DNA from: Dipylidium caninum
Lineage: Eukaryota; Platyhelminthes; Cestoda; Cyclophyllidea; Dipylidiidae
Assembly: GCA_017562135.1 (NCBI GenBank)
Contig: QEYB01001019.1
Location: 248,001 to 312,000 of the forward strand
Direction of reading: 5' to 3'
Length of the DNA: 64,000 bases
Part shown: piece after piece, positions 25,301-37,537 of the stretch
Layout of the letters: each line of letters begins with the position of its first letter
Position numbering within the stretch: position 1 is the stretch's first letter
The notes under the pieces: generated by a model
Told to the model about the DNA's origin: nothing
What the model saw: only the letters and a program-made list of their open reading frames with translations
Databases searched by the model: none
Made by a program: the position numbers and the translations under genes

Positions 25301-28300
25301 ATTTTCAAGATTGCATAATACATAAACGATACTAAATTGATGATGAACTTGGTAAGGAAAAGGCTGCCAAAGGATTATATTAAAAGTGAACGAAGTTCGC
25401 CGAAAACCCCAAAAGAAACGCTACTCAGATTTTTTTTAAAAAAGGGAGGCTAAGGAGCAACTCCCCCCATTCCTGTCTCCTTAACGTTCTTTCTTGTAGG
25501 AATGCACAATATGACGAGAGAATGCACTGAAAACTAAATTTCGTGAGGCAAGAAATAACGCTGGAAAGGAAAAGTAACATTTCGTGACATAAAAAATGGA
25601 AACTTTATAAATTCGTAGATTCCACTCGCTCAAGCCGTTAGAGACAAATCGGGAGACTAAGATGAAGAGGTTATTACTATTAAACGAGGTGATCGCTTCC
25701 GGGTAATTCAGTGTTTTGTTCATATAAGGGGAACAAATTAAACTACCGATAAATACAATCTCCTCTGTGAACTTAATAATATGATAAGCATAAAAATTCG
25801 CATACACATTGGGTGATTCCTCTTGTTGATTGTGCACTAACAATGCGGTTACTTTTTATTATTTAAAGGTAAAAAAACCCTAGCGCAGTTGACAATAATT
25901 GCGTAAAATTCAAAGTAATAATAATAATACAAGATAAACGAAGAACTATATGTGACAAAAGTATTTACTAATCTCAAATAGATGAATCTATTTATTCTTT
26001 CAATCTACCTATTCATTTATGACATTTTACCGGCCAGAATCATGTCTAAGTAACACGTTTTGTTCATCACCTCACCATAAAAAAGTTTCATTAAATCATG
26101 TTGCAAAGAGGTCAAGTGAAGCAGGTAAAGACAAAAAAAGATGTGGGCCGACTCGAGAGCAGCTATACACCATTCTCAATTATTTTTGATCTGATTAAGA
26201 GATGACGCCAATTGAAACCCTTTAGAAAAAAACGATTGAGCATGATATAAAATTTACTGCTCTTCAGAGTGATGTCATTAACTTTTTACTTAAAATATAG
26301 CATTATTAACCAGCTGTTCCAGTCGGACGGATTTTCACATTTCAATAGTTCATTTCGAAATGGGATAAGGCCAACCGGTGTACTTTCAAGAATCGTTTTC
26401 CCATCTAAAACAAACTGTGATTCATGAAAAGTTCACTAAATTAAAGACATTATGCCAGATGCTTCAGCTGTCATTTACTTCGCCATGAACCCGAGCTCGC
26501 TAAACCTTTAACAATATCACACTCTATTTTTGTCGAATGACGACAAAAACAAAGACATGCAGAAACTGGCCTTGATTCCCAGCCAAAGACGTGAAAGCAT
26601 CCTCGTAGACGTGTTCCCGACGAATTCGTATGTTGATAGCCCGCGTCCTATCCGATTCAGAAATAAAAGTGGGATCTGATGCATCTTGGATTGAAAGACG
26701 GAAGTTTCGGATCATCGAAACGAAAAACTAAAAAGAAGAGAGCAAATCTAGGTTAAACTCTATTTTGGTCCTCCGGTGGTTCAGCCCCCCAACCAATTTG
26801 CTCATCTCAATTAAGACACTAGCATTTCAGATTCTCATGTAATCCAAACGCTGCATTAGCGATTTCACTCTAAACCCTCAACTCTAATGGTCGCATGTGA
26901 CGACGAAACGCTACAATACCAATGATTGCACGACAAAAAAGGCCTCATATTGCTATTTATGAAGTCACTATGCAGCGGTTATACCCACTCTCAAAATAAA
27001 CACCTTTACGGAAAAAAACTCAGTTCACGTAGTTAAGGTAACACGAAATGTGGGGCTTTCACCCTACAAGCGTTGAGGCACCAGTAGAAGTTTTTTGACG
27101 AATAAGATAAGGGTATTTTAGAAAAGGCATTGAAAGTCACATAAACCCCCCATTAAAGTGGCATGCAGTTCGGCTGGCACCTTGTAATTTGATAGGACCG
27201 CAGCACTTTCACAAAGTCATACAAATAGAATGTCAAAATTTACACTGGTATAATGAATTATTTAGCGTTAAAGCGAAACTGAAGGTACCTTGACACGATC
27301 CCAGAAGGGAAAAATGAAAGGCATCTCCAATATGACTGTCATTTTGCGCCAGTCCAAGAAAGTCATGGAGGCTAACTTATGTGCATCTAAAAAAGTTAAG
27401 GGGGACCAATAATTAAAAAAAACAATATTTACACTGTGTGACATTAAGCTATTTTGCTAAAAAAGGCTTTTAATGAAAAAAAGCTTAGAGGTGGAAAGTG
27501 TTCACATCACAGGTTTTCATAAAATAGCAATTACTTTCAAACAAAAAATATGACGGCTACAGAATGAAAAAATGTTTAATCCAGGACATATGTAACTAAT
27601 TTTCGATAAAATGTACAGTTGGGCTGTATAAAAAAGGGGATCATGAACGCTTTCGCAGAGATAATAAACCATTGTTTCCCGACTGTGACTATCTAAGGAT
27701 ATAAAAAAATTTAAGGGCAGAGATGGTATTATAATATACTCAAAGTGATACCATCAACTCAGAAGCGCACGATTAACTTGATTATTCAAAAAGTGATGGG
27801 GAGCGGTCAAGTGTAAGACTTTTCAATATCAACAAAAGTAAACACTAAGTTTGATATAAAGTTGGGGAAAAAGTTAAAAAATAGACAGTAAAAATGAAAA
27901 TAACACTGAGGTGAGCAAAATACAACAAAGTCCCTTGAAACCCTTCAATAAGTTTTTGGGTGAACCAAACCACAATATATAATAAAAAAGGGTAACTAAC
28001 AGAATTGAAGTGGAAAGGCCAAACCTCAAAAAAATGTAGATTTCATTAGGTTATTTGAAAGATAATATATATTTTCATGAAAGCAAACAGACACCTTTAA
28101 TAGACTGAGACTTAAAAAGATAATTCGTCATAAAGAATAGGAAGCACAGAAAGTAGTGTTTAAAATGCAATCAGTAAGCAAAAATAGCAGTCTTTTGTAA
28201 AAGACGTAAGTAATCTATATTTTGGCTCTTGGACCCTTTTAGAATGGGCTAATTAACTATATTTAACGTGCAAACATAGGGTATAGGTCTACTCGGAAAA

Positions 28301-31300
28301 TAATACGACACCTTACCTCGATCAGCATTTAAACAACTAAAGTATCCCAGCTGCGCCCCTAGTTAGACCTTCGTTCCTCAACTCCAAATACCGCTCAACC
28401 ATCCAAGCGGCAGTGCGCACGTTGTTGAACTCAGACATGACGGCGGGACGCAACCATTCCGAGTCCCCGGGTTCACCCGCCGCCTCAGGAGTTAGAGGCC
28501 AGTCCTCTTGTTGGCGTTGTTGTCTGCGACGCCAACCATATATCTGTGCCACCACCTTCTGGGCTGCCAGAAAGAGTGTGCGCCAACGGTGTAAACACCA
28601 CCGAAGACGAGTTTCTTCGCTGGCCGCCAACTCGTTTGAAGCGTTTGCGGAGGCGACAGAGGAGGGGGTGGAAGTCCCTTTTTCCGACATCCTTTGCATC
28701 TCCACGCGCTCGATGACCTCACGAAGGGTAACTGGAACGTAAACGCCGTCCGGACGAGCAGGTGGTGGTGGCCGAGGAGGGTAGAGGAGGTCGATGAGGC
28801 CGAGCATAAAGTCACGTAGACGCAGGCCTACGCTAGGAGACCAGAGGGAGAGAAACCGTAGATGTTGAGACCGCTATCGTCGTCTGGTTCGGCACTGATC
28901 TCCGCATCGGTTAGAAAAATCAGTCGGTGATGGAGACTGTTTAGAAAGGTCATTAGGACACCTGTAAACCTTGAAAAGGATAGAAGAGTATGAATAGGCA
29001 AACAGCATTAGCTCCATTTAGGCTCTGGCGTCAAATAATAGAACGTAAGCATCGCTACTAGATGCACACAGGTAATTCCCGAAGTTAATACACGTGTCGA
29101 GACACAGCACGACTCCACGGCAATGAATGTAAAGGCAGACTTTAGCGATATCGTTGAGTGAATAAGTACTCCCACATCAGCTGTCAAAACTGACAACTGG
29201 AGGGGAATCTTTTGCAAAGAAAACACAGAATCGGGCGAAAAGCAATTAATAAAAAACGTATGTAGGACAATTATTTGGCACAGTATAATCTTGGTATCAA
29301 CTATTATGTACTCAATATTATTAGTGATGGGATTAGTTAGGTTAGCAGTTTTGTAGTAACCTCCACCTCAGACAACCTCCACCTCAGACAGTCGACCCAT
29401 TTCATTCCAATCCTAGTAATTAGGAGTGGAGTGGAGTACAAACCTGAAGTGCGATTTTCGACTCACTTATCCATCGCCTTAGGTATTTCTGACATTTTCT
29501 TAGAAACTATTATATCAAAGAGTCTTCCTTCGGCGCTATCAGTGGGCATAGTAGTTGCCACCGTCCATAAATCGTGTAAGAATTGCGGTGGATGTGACAC
29601 TGAGGTAGTTAATCTACAATGAAAATAAAAAATATACTATATGTCCTACTTTGACAGTGTTAGTAAAAAAATTACCACCTACGTGCGCAGGGGACGTGAA
29701 GCAGTGGGTCGAAAGAAAGCAAGCATGCTGTAAAGGACAGGAAGGCAGTCGATCACCTGTTCGGATTTTCTATCACTTAAAATGGACGGAACTGTTTCGT
29801 AGGAATCCCTTAGCGCAGCATGCGCCAAATGTGGAAAATACTTTTGGAGAAAGTTAAAAACCTCGGCGGTCTGGCCCGGCTACATAAAGGGGAGGGGGTA
29901 CAAATTTGATGCACAAGATGCAAGTAAATTAAACAAACCACGGATCCTAATTAACGGTTAGAGTGATCGGAGAGATTATGCTTAACTTTAGCCATGTTAA
30001 TGTCTTACTTTCAATAGAGTAGAAAGTAATCTACAATACTTACGCTGTGGTCACAATCCCCGTGAAAGAACCATTTCCTGGTTATTCTATTGTGCACCTG
30101 ATGAGGCGTTGTTCAGTAGTTCAAAATCATAAAATTTTATGTGGTTACTTGAATGTCTACCAAAATTACTTCTATGCTTTGAGTTTTGAATTAATTATAT
30201 ATCTGAAACTGTCAAAGTCACAGTTCCATCATGATCTTGTGTATAATCCCCCTTCCAGAAGACCTGGTTTTACCTATCCATTTTTTATAAGCATTTTTAG
30301 TGAAAAATTTACTTACATCTACTAAATACTCCCAAGTAATTATACACCAAAGCTTTGTAATTAATCCATGTTCGTATTCAAACATAATGGTTACAGCTTA
30401 AATCATCCTCGATGGGTCGGCCTACTAGACCTTTAACCCAAACAATATCATTTCAGGATCGAATGATCCCACAGAAACCCATGTCATAAAAACAAAAAAC
30501 AACGCAGATAAAAGAAAAAGTTACATTAACCTAAAATATCCTAATTTCATGGTATAATACCACCACAACGATTAGACCCGCTCATTACTTCTATGAGAAA
30601 AAACACACGAAGTCGTAGTAACTTGTTCATTTCGGGCTATACGATGGTTTCTAGCAAATCAACATCGAAATTCCCCACTTTCTTTTGTTACATTGGGAAA
30701 ATAGGCATATTTCCCAGCCGGCATAAATCATTCGTAAAGTTAGGGTAGCAATGAGGAAGAAATCCGATGAAAATTTGCAAAAAGTGACCCATATTCCCAT
30801 CCCACATGGGACGCTAAGTTACTCACGTTTAACAGATGAAGTCAAATCGGGATTTGCGAGATCACCATAGGAAAGTCATTAACTTTATATGAAACAACCC
30901 CATCTAAATAATAAATTTAAATAGCAATCTATGTCGCGTAATATTTGAGAGATAAGTGCAGTAATATGGCGGAACATAAGCTCAACTAAAACCGTGCATA
31001 ATCAAACGACTATCATAAACGGTAAATTAGGCAATAAAGATCAATCTACACACCTCCAAACAGGTTAATTACTCTGACCTATTCTTCCAGAGGAGGATCT
31101 ACTCAACACTATTTATGGCAACGAAGTAGAGTTAGATATAGGGTAATGGCAATTTAAAAGTATGAAAAATTCTAGAGCTTACTGTGATGACAGAAAAGTC
31201 AATTAAATTTGCTTCAGAAGATTTAGCATCGCTAGGATAAAACCACATAGTCCCTAGAGAAGGTAAAACCGCCTTAGGAACGTAAACTCCTCAAGGTGAA

Positions 31301-34300
31301 AATGTCTACACGCACTAGTTCATTTAGACTGCTGAAGGAGACTACTTCAAAAATATTACTTCAGTGATTAAGTATGCTTACAAATTAAAGCTGTTCGGAT
31401 CACCCATCAGTCAACAAACTTGCATTGCTACGATTAAGCAATCACTCATTCACTCACCAAGGAATCTATGAATCGCAAAACAGCAGCATCTGACTCCTGT
31501 CGAGTCACGGAATAACTGAATGACTTTGCATCATTTGACGCCACAGGAACCGCGACAGCGTCTACTGTTCCATCGTCACTAATCCAGCTCACATCATCCG
31601 TCAAAGACGCAGCTCCGGCGGAAAGGGGAGGGGGGGAAAAAGGAGGAGTAAAGATATTTGTGCTGCCATCAGCAGGGCATCTGGCCGTAATTAGTGCAGA
31701 AAACATCCAGGTGAGTATATGGATGAGCTGAATACTCAGGGGGCCGGAATCGGATGCCGATTCGAGAGGAAAATGCGACAACGCACCGAACAAGAAAGAG
31801 AGAAGGTCTGTGAAAAATAAGGGAAAGCATGATGGTTGTGAAAGTGATTCTTGATGTCAATAAATATTTGCGGCAGAGAGTATCCACGTTGAGATCCATA
31901 AGCAGTAAGCACGAATGAAGAACCGATATAAGGGAAAATATGTCAAATAAAATTATCGGAGAATAATCATAATCATAAATGAGTCTCTTATGTCTTCAAG
32001 AAAAATGAAAAAAATCTAGAGGACATAGGAATGTTTGGGTGATGAAGGGCCTTGGATACAAAAAAGTATACAGGAAAGGACTAAAATTTTAAGAACAAGT
32101 GTTAAAAATCGCAATTGTCGCAAGAAGTCATTAAGTGATAGCGAACCATCGCAATGACCTTTTCACAAAAGACAATGTCATTGAAGCAATTTAGAACAGT
32201 ACTGATAATCCGGTAAAGAGAATGAAACTCCACAAATTACAAATCTCTCACGACCTTAGGGCGTTGCAACACCTGAAATTACATTGACACTAGTTCTTGA
32301 AAGATCCCTTTTTGCAGACCACTTGGGAGGGTAAAAGTAAAGAGCCAATTGTTCGAAGGAAAAGTAGGGAAACCCGAGTCAAACTACTGATAACGTCTAT
32401 GAAAAGCTTTATGTAATGATAGTTTTTACGAAATACATTCCACTTCTTGTTCCAAATCTAATGCAATATTTTTAATCTATTGTATCATCCTAAATAGTCA
32501 CAAAAATCGTCGCATAAAATTTTTAAAGAGTTAGAAAACTTTTTATATACATAAAGCAAAACCTGCCTAAAGAAGGCTGGAGATATCTTTCAGCTGAATT
32601 TTCTTTTTTATCGGCTCTGCTTCGGCAAGCACAAATGTAGAGATAGCTGACGAGAAAGTCAAATGGAATACCAATGGCAATGAGTGGAAGGATGTATCCG
32701 ACGATCTTCGATTTAGTAGGGAGATCCACTCGATTATCCTGCTGAAGGGCCATATAAGCCACATCGTCCACCGCAATTGATATTAATTCCATGGTGATTT
32801 GAGACTGACCCAAGACGGGTTGAGATGGAAGATAAATCTAAAAATTTAAAGAAACCATCTTAACCACCTTAGCAGAGTAACGAGCAGAAAAACTCAGATA
32901 TAAGGTAAACTCACACTAAAAGGAGCTCGCAGGAGATAGAGGAGATCACGATTATCCGGTAGACGTATGTATGCATCGGTAGAGTCCTCATTTTCCGGTA
33001 TACGGGATTGGCGGCCGACAAAAGCAGCTATTTTAGAGAAATAATGACCCCTTTTGCACACCTCGAGAAAGAGACTTTCAACATTATTCGAAACTTGTTC
33101 ATGGGAAGTCAACTTTTGTTTGAAGAGGTAATGCTTTAACACGGTCACTATCGAAGAATAGAGTTGTGGGGGAGATGCTGGTGGGAGATTCGGAAGATAT
33201 CTACAGAATAATGTGAGTATTAAAATTCAAGAGACATTGGCCTTATAAGTTAGCAAGGAAGGTTCTAACTTACGAAAGAAATCGACTGATGACGTGAATG
33301 ATTGTAAGCATATGTTGTACACTGTTTTGCGCCAACCATTGGAAATAAAGGGAAGTACAGGTGGAAGTGAGAAGTACTTGTGCCATCTTCAACTACAAAA
33401 GGGCAAATTTCAATGTTTTTTGCTCTCATTCAGTAGAAAACACGGATTTTAGCATGTAGTATTAATCAACACCTGTCAGCCATGAAGAATTCTAAATAAA
33501 CCGTCAGTTATAAGTACCGCATATGCATTCCTTTATTTAAATCTGGCAAGATGTTGGGCAACATGTTTTCTATCAGCTAATGATAATCAGAAGCGTTGAA
33601 TCGTATCATAAGTCGAGAATTTATAGTAGTCTGCGAAATCATGACGAGTAAGTAGCTCGTAATAAAGCTAATGAAAAAGATCCCAAGTGTTACTGTCCGA
33701 TAAAATTCTTGTTAGATAAAAGCAAAAAAAGATTCACAAAGGAATAATGTGAAATCTATGGATTAGACTGCTCTCAATATTTTCAGCAAAAAATGAAACA
33801 ATCGAAAAGAAGTTAAGGACATTACTCACGACTGAAGCTATCGGATACAGATATCCTTGAAATAAACACGAAATTTCGCAGACACGTCGCCACAGAAGTA
33901 ATACAGGTAATGTCATCAGAACAATCTCCAGAATATGACAGAATTTCATTATAAAGGAGGTCAAATTGCTGGCAGAGAAGAACATTCTAAATTTGGAAAA
34001 ATTAAGCAGAAACGTTTGTAGTAAATCACAAAGATTACAACCAAACGTACTGTTTGGCGACGTGACCTAGTGCCTCGAACAAAGGCTTGTATCACAGTAG
34101 CAGCCCACTCTTGACGACTAAGAAGCTACAAACGGGACAAAACCATTGATGAAAGTAAATATTGTTAAATGCGTAACCAGTAGAAATATAAACACACAGC
34201 TCGCCGTCTACGTTCTTCTTGCATTCTTTGAACAGGATTCTTTTGTTCAATCTGAAAAAATGAAAACGGTCTTGGGTTCAATTAACGAAATCCTTGTTGC

Positions 34301-34665
34301 AACTCTCCTGAATAAAAGCACTATCGGATAACACAGCTTAGGACTTGGTTGGGAGATCAATTACTACGCAAGAGTAGTCACATATGTCCTAAAGCCTCAG
34401 TACAAACTTTTGGAAAAACGGTTAAGTCATCGACCACTCACTAAGGTCTGTATGAGACAAACTCAAAATAAGGCACAAGGCTCATTAACATCTGGTAAGA
34501 TAAGCCAAGCGTAACATGTTTTCAAAAGGTCTAATGACTAGCGGATGGATTTGAACTGCCATTTATAGATGGCTGCGTAAATAGCAAGGTATTCTATAAC
34601 CCCTGGTTACTTACGATATAAGGCGGCTGCCGCCTAGCTTTAAATCTCCCCTCAAACGAATACAT
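19227..34665 (-). CDS. UBE3C: HECT-type E3 ubiquitin ligase, UBE3C-like (whole gene, spliced)
   Basis: At least 15 minus-strand exons over 15.4 kb. The first reads MYSFEGRFKARRQPP, as human UBE3C begins MFSFEGDFKTRP. An EERRRR basic segment and an IQ motif follow, then helical armadillo-like sequence, the pre-HECT IRIRREHVYEDAF block, and the HECT domain ending in the thioester-cysteine segment PTASTCMNLLKLP and GFEYS before the stop. The family takes ubiquitin from an E2 onto this cysteine and transfers it to substrates; UBE3C works with the proteasome. HECT exons 11-15 join in phase and cover the whole domain. Unresolved: the junction between exons 4 and 5, the 3' ends of exons 7, 9 and 10, and about 2.5 kb between exons 8 and 9, where one or more exons are probably missed. 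A single-base frame break lies near 28854. UBE3B was considered, but the N terminus and the active-site segment fit UBE3C better. Confidence 0.9.
20746..20879 (-). CDS. UBE3C: UBE3C-like exon 14 (HECT C-lobe start)
   Basis: Acceptor caccttttcag, donor GTTAGT. It reads TLFWAFVRDLGEDQKRNLIR then FVTASSRPPMFGF, the conserved FVT-S-RPP block that begins the C-lobe. Confidence 0.92.
21796..21955 (-). CDS. UBE3C: UBE3C-like exon 13 (HECT)
   Basis: Acceptor gcgtttggtag, donor GTATTC. It reads LRQSLAFISGMAKVIDLKWL and ELQIVISG, matching the FRQGLANVVSLEWLRMF and IQVLISG segments of UBE3C. Confidence 0.92.
23936..24125 (-). CDS. UBE3C: UBE3C-like exon 12 (HECT)
   Basis: Acceptor taacacttctag, 190 bases, donor GTAAAC. 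It contains RLKTYDGDVRDLELDFT, VVELKPGG and IPVTNSLRVEYINLVANY, all HECT hallmarks. Phase joins exons 11 and 13. Confidence 0.92.
24802..25174 (-). CDS. UBE3C: UBE3C-like exon 11 (HECT N-lobe)
   Basis: Acceptor gtcaaatccag. It contains MGIDGGGLCREMLLE, LYPNP and FLGAILGKAIYEGMVVD, the E2-binding N-lobe signature. The exon ends at a GC donor (AG|GCAAGT); see findings. Confidence 0.92.
26557..26727 (-). CDS. UBE3C: UBE3C-like exon 10 (start of HECT region)
   Basis: Acceptor ctcttctttttag. INIRIRREHVYEDAFTSL matches INVTIRRNYIYEDAYDKL of UBE3C, which immediately precedes the HECT domain. The donor is not certain. Confidence 0.8.
28340..28961 (-). CDS. UBE3C: UBE3C-like exon 9 (single-base frame break)
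   Basis: Acceptor aaggtttacag. The first part reads FLNSLHHRLIFLTDAEI, like the FSSLFSHSLISIHDNEF region; the second part, in another frame, reads LRLRDFMLGLIDLLYPP, like LRDACLGIIKLAYPE. One missing base near 28853-28855 would join them. A lineage-specific proline/serine-rich stretch of some 60 residues sits in the middle. The 3' end is uncertain; the frame is open to 28337. Confidence 0.75.
29359..29390. repeat. 16-bp perfect tandem duplication
   Basis: The unit acctccacctcagaca occurs twice with no spacer. It lies in a UBE3C-like intron and has no evident function. Confidence 0.85.
31458..31807 (-). CDS. UBE3C: UBE3C-like exon 8
   Basis: Acceptor tatttttcacag and donor GTGAGT. LLSFLFGALSHFPLE and the acidic/serine-rich segment that follows correspond to the ENYLGALSEEGLL region and the acidic linker of UBE3C. 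Confidence 0.72.
32567..32837 (-). CDS. UBE3C: UBE3C-like exon 7 (3' end uncertain)
   Basis: Acceptor ttaaatttttag. In phase with exon 6 it reads IYLPSQPVLGQSQITMELIS and then a hydrophobic helical run. No strong donor is obvious; the frame stays open to about 32523, so the left limit is approximate. Confidence 0.6.
32915..33200 (-). CDS. UBE3C: UBE3C-like exon 6
   Basis: Acceptor attattctgtag and donor GTGAGT, 286 bases. It is open throughout in the frame given by exon 5 and ends DLLYLLRAPFS, like the YRSLYLLINSKLPSS region of UBE3C. Confidence 0.75.
33274..33392 (-). CDS. UBE3C: UBE3C-like exon 5
   Basis: Acceptor cccttttgtag and donor GTAAGT. The frame SLYFQWLAQNSVQHMLTIIH is helical and joins exon 6 exactly in phase (TC plus A). 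Confidence 0.7.
33830..33986 (-). CDS. UBE3C: UBE3C-like exon 4
   Basis: Acceptor caaatttag and donor GTGAGT. In phase with exon 3 it reads NVLLCQQFDLLYNEIL and onward, resembling the helical segment after the IQ motif. It ends with one extra base, which does not fit exon 5, so either a small exon, an alternative donor (GTATCC 16 bases upstream) or an indel is involved. Confidence 0.65.
34051..34125 (-). CDS. UBE3C: UBE3C-like exon 3 (IQ motif)
   Basis: Acceptor gtttgtag, 25 codons, donor GTACGT. It contains VIQAFVRGTRSRRQ, an IQ-type calmodulin-binding motif in the place expected for UBE3B/UBE3C proteins. It joins exon 2 in phase. Confidence 0.85.
34198..34251 (-). CDS. UBE3C: UBE3C-like exon 2 (basic segment)
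   Basis: Acceptor cattttttcag, then 18 codons including QRMQEERRRR, matching the charged TQEERRKREEERRR stretch before the IQ motif in vertebrate UBE3C. The donor is GTGTGT, weaker than consensus. Confidence 0.8.
34615..34665 (-). CDS. UBE3C: UBE3C-like exon 1 (start codon)
   Basis: The ATG at 34665 opens 17 codons, MYSFEGRFKARRQPPYI, followed directly by a GTAAGT donor. The similarity of the first eight residues to vertebrate UBE3C fixes both the start and the family. Confidence 0.88.
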
Positions 34666-36669
34666 GGTGTGCAGGTTGACATCTAAATCGTACAACGATC
34701 ACAATCGGTTCTCGAGAGCACGGCCACAGACCAACCGAGAAATTCACCCAAAAAAACCTCTGGCTAAACACCCGACATAAACACACCACTATTTTATATT
34801 GTAATTATAAAGTTTGATTCACTTCTAATCGGCATAAAGATAACTCCGCTTGCCTTAGGAAAAAATTTTAAATGCCTTGCAACCGATTACGTTTTCTTGT
34901 GGCACAGTTGTTATATTGTGCTTCATAGATTCAAAAAAATTCACTTACTTTGGACGATTCACCTCCTATACGAAACGCCGCGTCAAACTCATGCCCGTAT
35001 GGTAGTGTTTTCTTGGAATAGCCTACTTACTGTAGCACCTCAAGTTTCTCGAAAGCTTCTCAGAAGGAGACTAACGGAAGCCCCCACTTGAGGCAACATG
35101 TTGATGAAATTTTCCTACTCACATAGAGAAGGAAAGGTGATCCCGATTCATTAGTTACGCATTACCTTCAGTAAATGTGAGAATTCACAAAATTGAGAGG
35201 CTACAGGCGCTTAATTACCAATCTACACCAACCTCATAACAGGATAAATTGGATGGTTTAGGAGTCCTAATATGATGGCAACTCTGCCAATAGTTAACCC
35301 ATTACTTCAACTAACACTTTATGGCAAGTTAGCTAGGCCCTTTCTCTCTGAATGCCAACCATATTTTCCTACTGTCATCAATTTGGCTCTCGGATCGCAT
35401 CCATTGCCTTCGAACCTCTTGGTACATAAATAATAAAACACCCTTTATTCTGATGCGACTTATTGCAATTTGAGTTAGGGTCCAGTCACTACACTATTTA
35501 TGAAATCATAATAGATTTTTAAACATTATCGTCCACATTTCTTTTACTCATTATGTTACAGTATCCATCGTATCCTCAACCTACGGCTTCGTGACTGGGT
35601 AGTTCATTATTTTTAAGCTGTAAAACATCACTTGCTTCCTTTGTCCAGTCAATAACGCTGGTTGACACAATGGTTTCATATTTCTCACCTTCACAATCAA
35701 ATATACTAATTCCTTATTGCACCCACTTTAGTATCGCTGTTCTCTCGTCTGTTATCACGGAAATTTCTCTCGTTCCCCAAAGATGAGTTTTGGTTAGGTA
35801 CCTGTCAACATTTATCAAGGCTTAATAGATGACTATTAAGCGGGTGCGAACAGTCAACTGCATCTTCGTCCTACTTTTACATCATCCTCGAGTAACTCCC
35901 TCGTCTTCACTCATAAGTTTACCACTTATTGAATTCATTTCTTAAGCTCTTCCAAACTTGCTCCCTTTTATTGGGCAACCGAACAAATATAGTTAATTCT
36001 TCTAGTAAAATTCAAGTGGTGTGAAGTGGCAATAGCTGACATTTCAGGATGGACGTATACTCGATATAAGAAGGCCATGCTGCGATAGTTAAATGTTGTA
36101 GTGCCGCAATGACACTGACAAGACAGTGATGAGCAGCGAGTGCGCTCCCCTTCTAACACACGCACACACTATCGAGGTGCGTTAATGAGGGCGGCAGCTA
36201 TACCCGGTAGTGTACAACTTTGCTTTCACGATGAATTTAATGTAGATTTAGATTTGGGTGTAGCATATACCGATGCCTCGTCAGCGATCGACGTTAGTGA
36301 CGGAGCAGTAGGGAAAAAGCGTACCACCACTAAAACTTTGCAAACAATGCAAACACCTTTGACAAAGACGCTGTCTTGATGACTAGCTTCAAACTGTGTA
36401 TTTACCATTTCTGTTACTATGTTAACAACTTGTGGAATATTTGATTGCGATTACCGGTAACGGGAGTGTACCGACGGGAAACCTTTCATTTGGGCCGACA
36501 GGTATGCAGTATTCAGCAGTTTAAACTGTCTAGATGCGACTAAAAGAGATTCATTGTAACGTGCGCGCGAGATTTCTATTTACACACATTAAGGGTTTTC
36601 TTCTTACTCATTTCGTCAAATTTTTTCCTGTTTGTGCACCATTTTTGTTTTATTTCTTGCCGAAAGCAG
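34666..36669. other. AT-rich intergenic stretch upstream of UBE3C
   Basis: About 2 kb between the UBE3C start and the mariner relic. No recognisable coding sequence; it should hold the UBE3C promoter. Short frames at 34897-35091 and 36140-36379 have no identifiable product. Confidence 0.5.
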
Positions 36670-37537
36670 ATGAAAACGGAATGCAATTTACATTTACTTT
36701 TCTTGTACGAATTTAAAAAGAATCATAGCGCAGCTGTTTAGGCTTCGAGAAACATTAATCAGACATTCAGAGTTGGATCCACTAATGGGAAAGTGCTCGA
36801 TGACGGTTTTTAAACTTTCCTTCTGTCAATTTAAGTATCGTCAAGGCGCCTCGAGGAAGACCACCGGTCCATGTTGATAACGAGGAGGAATTACGAACAA
36901 TTGTGGAGTCCGATTCACTCACGGAACTATCTTGAATTTGGCTGTGTTAACACATCTGCGTACAATAAATGACAAAGAAAAAGCAACTTGACGCATGTAC
37001 CCACCGTACGAACTGAGACGATTTCAGATGTTCGACCGATCGCAAAAACTGCGTTTATTCCTTCGCAGAATACGATTGCCGTCGTTTTTACACCACATCC
37101 TCACTAATGACGAAAAGTAAATTCTCTATGATAATGGGAAACGATGAAGCGGATGACACACCCCTAAGCCAAAATTTCATCAAAAAGCTTTGTGGTTACC
37201 ATCCCTTATTCTTTTCTACAACCAGGCTAAAACATAACAGCGACTGATTCCTATTGCCGTGAAATGGATGTCATGCTTGGGAAGAAACTTTGAGGAAAAT
37301 AGGACCAGTGTTGTTGAATCGGCACGACGACTATATTTCACCGACCGATTATTATCTTTTCGTAGTTATGAATTATTTATGCGGGAAAAGAATACAATCA
37401 TGAAAAGGATGTTACGGAAGACTCCGATTCGTTGTTTTAACCCGGTCATTGTGGGTTTTTTCGTCGAAAAAGACGGTTGTGACTTGTCCAGTAGTAGGAA
37501 GAAAGCTCTAGACGCCGAAGGAAGTTCTTTTAGATGA
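36670..37537 (+). pseudogene. Decayed mariner transposase (relic 1)
   Basis: Reading across stops and frame changes gives the mariner landmarks in order: a start region with NLHLLFLYEFKKNHSAA and ASRNINQTF (N-terminal helix-turn-helix), RGRPPVHVDNEEELRTIVE, a YPPYEL remnant of WVPHEL, PSFLHHILTNDEK (first catalytic Asp region), PKPKFHQKALWL, a remnant of the PTDYHLFRS segment (FTDRLLSFRSYELFMREKN), and a C-terminal KKALDAEGSSF like WQKCIDADGSYF. At about 290 codons it is shorter than the usual 345; the loss is between the RP-E-V-R segment and the last catalytic block, removing HDNARPH. Several stops and frameshifts make it inactive. No terminal inverted repeats were recognised. Confidence 0.82.

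Noticed and set aside
34520..34570. tRNA B-box-like AGTTCAAATCC on the minus strand
   Set aside because: The flanking bases do not form a T stem and no A box or acceptor stem is present.
19227..34665. Assignment of the HECT ligase to UBE3B
   Set aside because: UBE3B also has an IQ motif and a HECT domain, but the MYSFEG start, VVELKPGG-SIPVT and PTASTCMNLLKLP fit UBE3C better.
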